Of a stretch of 42,394 bases of DNA, positions 37,942 to 42,394 are shown one piece after another. The notes beneath the pieces were generated by a model. It did no database searches. It was not told the DNA's origin and saw nothing but the letters and a program-made list of their open reading frames with translations. Origin of the DNA: Opitutia bacterium Tous-C1TDCM (lineage in GTDB: Bacteria > Verrucomicrobiota > Verrucomicrobiia > Opitutales > Opitutaceae); NCBI GenBank assembly GCA_002288455.1, contig NEUS01000021.1, forward strand, positions 1 through 42,394, written 5' to 3'. A program made the position numbers and the translations under genes. Numbering within the stretch: the first letter of the stretch is position 1; every line of letters starts with the position of its first letter.

Positions 37942-39123
37942 ATGCGGTCCGCGTTTCCTCTTTTCGTTTTCGTCCTCGCCGCCGCCGTTCCCGCCCCGCC
38001 CGCCCTCCGCGGCGCCAACGATCCCGCCGCCGCCGTCGGCCGCGTCACCCCCACCCGCGCCGTGTTTCCCCCGACCGTGGATCTGTCCGCCGACACCTCG
38101 CGCCAGGTTGTCGTCGCCGCCGGCACCGCCTCCGTCTACCAGGGCCATCCGACCACCGTGCTTTTGCCGGACGGTAAAACGATGTTCTGCGTCTGGACCG
38201 TCAACCACGGCGGTCCCTGCGGTCCGCTGAAACGCAGCGACGACGGCGGCCTCACCTGGAGCGACCTGCTCCCTGTGCCTGACAATTGGAAAACGGTGCG
38301 CAATTGCCCGACCCTCTTCCGACTCGCCGATCCCGCCGGCCGCGCCCGGCTCTTCGTCTTCGCCGGCCAGGGCCCCGACGGCAAAATGCACCGCGCCCAC
38401 TCCGACGACGACGGCCGCACCTGGTCGCCGATGACGAGCCTCGGCCTCGAAACCGTGATGCCGTTCTGCACCATCGAACCGATCGAGGGCGGGAAAAAAC
38501 TCCTCGGCCTCACCAATATCCGCCGCCCCGGCGAAACGCAGGAAGTCCGCTCCAACGTCATCGCCCAAAGCGTATCCGCGGATGGCGGACTCACTTGGAC
38601 GCCGTGGCGCGTCATCCTCGATCTGCCGGGCCTCAAACCCTGCGAACCGTGGCTCGTGCGCTCGCCCGACGGCCGCCAGTTGCTCGCCCTCATCCGCGAG
38701 AACCAGCGCCGCGCCGCCCTCTTCATCACGAGCGACGACGAAGGCCGCACCTGGTCCGCCGCCCGGCCGCTGCCGCCCGGCCTCTACGGCGACCGCCACA
38801 CCGCGCGCTACGCCGCCGACGGCCGCCTCGTCGTCGTCATGCGCGACACCGGCGGCGACTACGGCAGCCCCACCGCCCCGCACTTCGTCGCCTGGGTCGG
38901 ACGCTACGACGACATTCTCGCGGGCCGCGACGGCGCCTACCGCGTGAAACTGCTCCACAGCTTCAAGGCCGGCGACAACGGCTACCCCGGGCTCGAGCGT
39001 CTGCCCGACGGCACCTTCGTCGCGACCACGTACATCAAGTACCGCGAGGGACCGGAGAAAAACTCCGTCGTCGGGACGCGCTTCACGTTGGCCGAAACGG
39101 ATCGGCTCGCGGCGCCGCGCTAA
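37942..39123 (+). CDS. Exported BNR-repeat sialidase-like protein
   Basis: A 393-residue exported protein with a six-bladed-propeller sialidase pattern. ATG at 37942 starts a signal peptide (SAFPLFVFVLAAAVPA); an upstream TTG at 37906 is possible but less likely. Four Asp boxes (S-x-D-x-G-x-T-W) are visible: SDDGGLTW (99-106), SDDDGRTW (154-161), SADGGLTW and SDDEGRTW. PSWL-type neighbours include RSPDGRQLLALIRENQRR and YPGLERLPDGTFVATTYIKY, which could hold the Arg and Tyr of a GH33-type site. Verrucomicrobial proteins of this type act on varied glycans, not only sialic acid, so true sialidase activity is not assured. Divergent from the mannosylglycerate operon. Confidence 0.85.
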   Translation: MRSAFPLFVFVLAAAVPAPPALRGANDPAAAVGRVTPTRAVFPPTVDLSADTSRQVVVAAGTASVYQGHPTTVLLPDGKTMFCVWTVNHGGPCGPLKRSDDGGLTWSDLLPVPDNWKTVRNCPTLFRLADPAGRARLFVFAGQGPDGKMHRAHSDDDGRTWSPMTSLGLETVMPFCTIEPIEGGKKLLGLTNIRRPGETQEVRSNVIAQSVSADGGLTWTPWRVILDLPGLKPCEPWLVRSPDGRQLLALIRENQRRAALFITSDDEGRTWSAARPLPPGLYGDRHTARYAADGRLVVVMRDTGGDYGSPTAPHFVAWVGRYDDILAGRDGAYRVKLLHSFKAGDNGYPGLERLPDGTFVATTYIKYREGPEKNSVVGTRFTLAETDRLAAPR

Positions 39124-39166
39124 GGTTCGGCTGCTCCCGTCCGGCCGCGATCTTCGCCCGGTCCGC

Positions 39167-39188
39167 GCGACAGTTCCGCGACAGTTCC
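39167..39188. repeat. Tandem 11-bp direct repeat upstream of the second TonB receptor
   Basis: GCGACAGTTCC occurs twice in tandem, about 105 bp before the receptor start, and a related GTGACATTCC follows near 39208. Direct repeats with an 11-bp period place both copies on one face of the helix, as expected for a regulator site. Inference only. Confidence 0.4.
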
Positions 39189-39292
39189 GTGCCGCCGGGG
39201 TGACGGCGGTGACATTCCTGCGACGCCCCCGGAACGGCGTTGTGCCCCGTGCGGCACCGCGCGGAGCGTCGCGCTTCCACCCGCACCGAACT

Positions 39293-42200
39293 ATGAATCA
39301 CCCTCGCGTTCCCCGCCGCATCCCCGGCGGATCTTCCTTTCGCCGCTTCCTCCGCGGCGCCGTCGTCGCCCCCGCCGCGCTCGCCGCCGCCTTCGGCCAG
39401 ACCGCGCCCGCCCCGTCGTCGGCCGCGAAAGCCGCCAACGACACCGTCGCCGTCGAGCTCTCCCGCTTCGTCGTCACCGGCTCCAACATCCGCCGCCTTG
39501 ATCTCGAGAAAGTCGCGCCGATGACCGTCATCGACCAGACCGCCATGGAGGTCCGCAACGCCGTCCTCCCCGTCGACCTGCTCACCTCCCTGCCCTCCGT
39601 CGTCAATCTCCCGGAAAACGAAACCCGCCTCGGCTCCTCAGGCGCCCGCGGCGACAACGCCAATCTCAATCTCCGCAACATGGGCGCCACCGCGACGCTC
39701 ATTCTCGTCAACGGCCGCCGCATGGCCATCAACCCGATGACCGCCGGCCTCTCCCAGGCCGTGAACGTCAACCAGCTCCCCACCCGCGGCATCGAGCGCA
39801 TCGAGGTCCTGCGCGACGGCGCGTCTTCCATCTATGGCTCCGACGCCGTCGGCGGCGTCATCAACTACGTGCTCAAACGCGACCACGAGGGCTTCGAGAC
39901 TTCCCTCCGTTTCGGCGCCCCCGAAGCCGGCGGCGGCGAAAGCATCCAGGGCTCCGCGATGTTCGGCGGCAAACTGGCCGGCGGCCGCGGCCGCTTCTTC
40001 GGCGTCGTCGAGGCGCTCTACCGCGACGCGATCTTCCTCTCCGAACGCGACTTCACCCGCACCGCCAACCAGGCGAACCTCGTGCCCGCGCCCTTCAACA
40101 CGCTCGGCGGGCCCTTCGACGCGCGTTCCGCCCGCGGCTATTGGCCCACCTTCCGCGTCGGCACCGCCACCGCCAACAACTACTTCCGCCCCGTCAACGG
40201 CACGCCGGCCCTCACCACCGCCGCCCCCACCCGCGCGGCCAATCCCGAATTCTTCCTCGACCTGAACACCTTCGGCATGGCCGCCCCGCGCGTCCGCCGC
40301 GGCAATACGTTCCTCTCCGGCGAATTCGACCTCGCGCAACACCTCACCGCCTTCGCCGACTTCAGCTACTACAAGTCCGCCTCGACGATGCGCCGCCAGC
40401 CGCTCGCGCTCAACGCCCCGACCTCCGACCAACTCGCCGTCATGGCGATCGACAATCCCTACAATCCCTACGGCTCGCGTTTCTTCCACCCGACCGGCGC
40501 GCCCAATGCCGACGGCTCCGCCCGCCTCGCCGGCGCGCCCCGCACGGTCAGCTTCACCGCCATGACCCTCGCCGGCCTCGCCGCCGAGACGGTCGACACC
40601 ACCGCCGACGTCTACCGCCTCGCCGGCGGCGTCAAAGGCCGGCTCGGCGACTCCTGGACCTGGGAAACGTCCGCGTTCTTCAACCGCGTCTCCGGCCGCG
40701 ACGAAGCCTTCCCCGATGTGCGCGAAAGCAAACTTCGCGCCGCCCTCCAGCGCACCGACGCCGCCGCGTACAATCCTTTCGGGTACACGTTCCGCGTCGC
40801 CAACAACGCCGTCGTCGCCGACCGACCCTACATCAACCCGGCCGCCGTCGTGGACTCCTTCTCCGAGGTCTACATCCGCACCGCGCGCAGCTACATCGCC
40901 AGCGGCGACGTCCGCGCCTCCGGCCGCCTGCTCACGCTCTGGGGCCGCGACATCATGGCCGCCGCCGGCGCCGAATATCGCGTCGAAGATCTCGCCGACA
41001 AGCGCCCGCCGTTCAGCGGCGAGAATCCCGCCGACTCCGGCCTCGATCCGACCAACAACGATTTCCTCCTCCACCCGCCCCGCCCCGACGTGCTCGGCGA
41101 CCGGCAGATCACGAGCGTCTACACCGAATTCGTGGTCCCGCTCCTCACTCCGAAACAGCAGATTCCCCTCGCCCAAAGCCTCGAGCTCACCGCCTCGGCC
41201 CGCTACGAAGACTACAGCGATTTCGGCACCACCGTTAAACCCAAGTTCGGCCTGAACTGGCGCCCCGCCTCCGGCCTCATGCTCCGCGGTTCCTACAACG
41301 AAGGCTTCATGGCTCCCAGCCTCGCCGCTCTCTTCACCAGCCCGCGCTGGACGATCAGCGCCGGCGCCGGCGACATCGACACCTACCGCAATCCCCTCCT
41401 CAACGAGGGCCCGTATGTGCAACGCACCTACTTCGGCGGCAACCCGGACCTCAAGCCGCAGGAATCCGAAGGCCGCACCTGGGGCGCCGTCCTCGATGTT
41501 CCCGGCCTCAAGGGCCTGAGCATCTCCGCCGACTATTGGAGCATCAGCCGCACGGATCTCCTCGGCCAACGCAGTGTCGCCCAGATCCGCGCCAGCGACA
41601 CCGCCCTGCTCCAGGCCTACACCCAGGCCCAGCGCGCCGCCGGCGTCGCCGTCGGTTCGATCGATCTCGGCAGCGGCACCGCCGCCTACAAGGGCGACCC
41701 GGATGTCGTCCGCTTCGCTCTCACGCCCGAAGACCGCACCGCCTTCGCCAACTACAACGCCGCCAATCCCGGCAATCCCCGGGGCGCCGCCGGCCGGATC
41801 TTCTCCCTCAACCGTCCCTTCGTCAACATCTCCACCAGCGAGCACGCGGGTTGGGATTTCGGCGCCCGCTACGTTGTCCCGCGCCTGCCCTTCGGCAATG
41901 TCGTGATCTCATCGGAATGGTCCTACCTCAAGCGTTCGGAATCGACCCTGGCCCCCGCGAATTTGCCGCCGACGCTCAGCAACGGCCTCTACGCCGGCGG
42001 CGCCGCCCGCTGGCGCAGCACCACCAATGTCTCCTGGCGCCGCGGCGCCTGGTCCGCCGCCCTTGGCGCCTACCACGTCGGCAAAACCCACGACGCCGGC
42101 GCCACCACCACCGCCGCCGTTTACGAATCCCTCGGCCGCCCGGGCTACATCGAGCCGTTCTTCACCGCCGGCCAGACCGTCTATCGCCGCGTGATCGACC

Positions 42201-42394
42201 CGACGACGACGTACAACCTGTCCTTCGGCTACCGTTTCGGCGATGCCGCCGCCGCCCTCCTCCGCCGCACCCAGATCCGCGTGGGCATCGTGAATGTCGC
42301 CGACAAGGCCCCGCCGCTCGCCGCGTCCGGGGGGTTCGGATACGACGCCTCTGTCAGCCATAACCTCCTCCCGGGCCGCACCTGGACCCTCGAG
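39293..42394 (+). CDS. TonB-dependent receptor, cut by right edge
   Basis: Outer-membrane transporter with 1034 residues in the window, lacking probably only its last strand (the visible end GRTWTLE resembles the start of the C-terminal strand). ATG at 39293 begins a signal peptide (RRFLRGAVVAPAALAAAFGQ). There is no STN domain, unlike the receptor at 1-2846. A TonB-box-like segment SRFVVTGSNIRR precedes the plug (LDLLTSLPSVVNLPENE, NLNLRNMGATATLILVNGRRM, IERIEVLRDGASSIYGSDAVGGVIN), followed by a long barrel with LRGSYNEGFMAPSLAALF and NPDLKPQESEG. This matches the large receptors expanded in Opitutaceae and often linked to polysaccharide uptake. No SusD-like partner is visible. Substrate unknown. 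Confidence 0.94.
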   Translation, partial: MNHPRVPRRIPGGSSFRRFLRGAVVAPAALAAAFGQTAPAPSSAAKAANDTVAVELSRFVVTGSNIRRLDLEKVAPMTVIDQTAMEVRNAVLPVDLLTSLPSVVNLPENETRLGSSGARGDNANLNLRNMGATATLILVNGRRMAINPMTAGLSQAVNVNQLPTRGIERIEVLRDGASSIYGSDAVGGVINYVLKRDHEGFETSLRFGAPEAGGGESIQGSAMFGGKLAGGRGRFFGVVEALYRDAIFLSERDFTRTANQANLVPAPFNTLGGPFDARSARGYWPTFRVGTATANNYFRPVNGTPALTTAAPTRAANPEFFLDLNTFGMAAPRVRRGNTFLSGEFDLAQHLTAFADFSYYKSASTMRRQPLALNAPTSDQLAVMAIDNPYNPYGSRFFHPTGAPNADGSARLAGAPRTVSFTAMTLAGLAAETVDTTADVYRLAGGVKGRLGDSWTWETSAFFNRVSGRDEAFPDVRESKLRAALQRTDAAAYNPFGYTFRVANNAVVADRPYINPAAVVDSFSEVYIRTARSYIASGDVRASGRLLTLWGRDIMAAAGAEYRVEDLADKRPPFSGENPADSGLDPTNNDFLLHPPRPDVLGDRQITSVYTEFVVPLLTPKQQIPLAQSLELTASARYEDYSDFGTTVKPKFGLNWRPASGLMLRGSYNEGFMAPSLAALFTSPRWTISAGAGDIDTYRNPLLNEGPYVQRTYFGGNPDLKPQESEGRTWGAVLDVPGLKGLSISADYWSISRTDLLGQRSVAQIRASDTALLQAYTQAQRAAGVAVGSIDLGSGTAAYKGDPDVVRFALTPEDRTAFANYNAANPGNPRGAAGRIFSLNRPFVNISTSEHAGWDFGARYVVPRLPFGNVVISSEWSYLKRSESTLAPANLPPTLSNGLYAGGAARWRSTTNVSWRRGAWSAALGAYHVGKTHDAGATTTAAVYESLGRPGYIEPFFTAGQTVYRRVIDPTTTYNLSFGYRFGDAAAALLRRTQIRVGIVNVADKAPPLAASGGFGYDASVSHNLLPGRTWTLE

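Noticed and set aside
39638-41845. A 735-residue open frame on minus opposite the second TonB receptor
   Set aside because: Gly/Ala/Val/Glu-rich composition without motifs, exactly antisense to a well-conserved receptor; a shadow frame.

Overview
The window looks like a chromosomal stretch of a GC-rich member of the Verrucomicrobiota, most probably the Opitutaceae. The lineage markers are a 51-residue protein matching the Chlamydiae/Verrucomicrobia small basic protein family (TIGR04137), a VPDSA-type PEP-CTERM sorting signal, large TonB-dependent receptors of the type common in Opitutaceae, and near-absence of Shine-Dalgarno sequences. The taxon is inferred from family resemblance, not from a marker-gene tree. 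There are no rRNA genes, CRISPR arrays or complete insertion sequences.

Layout. 1-4611 (minus) is a cell-surface signalling locus: ECF sigma factor, FecR-type anti-sigma factor and a TonB-dependent receptor with an STN domain (cut by the left edge). 4752-6357 (plus) holds a 32-residue, very basic peptide with its own terminator, then rimO. 6506-8062 is a hybrid histidine kinase. 8243-11100 (minus) encodes a secreted four-PDZ HtrA-like protease whose stop overlaps a secreted protease-fold protein lacking the catalytic His and Ser. 11216-13722 (minus) has a sulfatase and a sugar-phosphate-isomerase-like protein. 13974-14729 is a PEP-CTERM protein gene broken by two in-frame stops. 15101-19510 (minus) is serS-tilS-ftsH. 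19589-22575 holds divergent envelope genes: a family 9 glycosyltransferase and a fused acyltransferase/heptosyltransferase. 22608-24580 is oppD-oppF. 24688-27860 is housekeeping: trmL, a CheY-like regulator, smpB, rpoZ, cutA, the TIGR04137 protein and a DedA protein. A tRNA-Arg(CCG) follows, then glnS and yceH. 30739-32014 has a RibD/DHFR-fold reductase and an SRPBCC protein. 32129-35572 has the tail of a lost histidine kinase and a two-gene operon of apparently inactive hydrolases. 35670-37719 is a mannosylglycerate operon (synthase and phosphatase). 37942-39123 is a BNR-repeat sialidase-like protein. 39293 to the right edge is a second TonB-dependent receptor.

The receptors, sulfatase, isomerase and sialidase-like protein suggest a heterotroph that takes up and trims complex glycans. 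The mannosylglycerate operon suggests adaptation to osmotic or thermal stress.

The least explained structure is a family of 7-bp-periodic repeats (consensus roughly YTGARAG). They lie just 3' of stop codons, always with the purine-rich strand as sense, at 8112-8231, 24588-24694, 31526-31553 and 32276-32303, with a possible decayed relative near 6408-6450. Where two genes converge, each has its own arm, giving a large imperfect palindrome. At one site the element abuts the truncated histidine-kinase gene.
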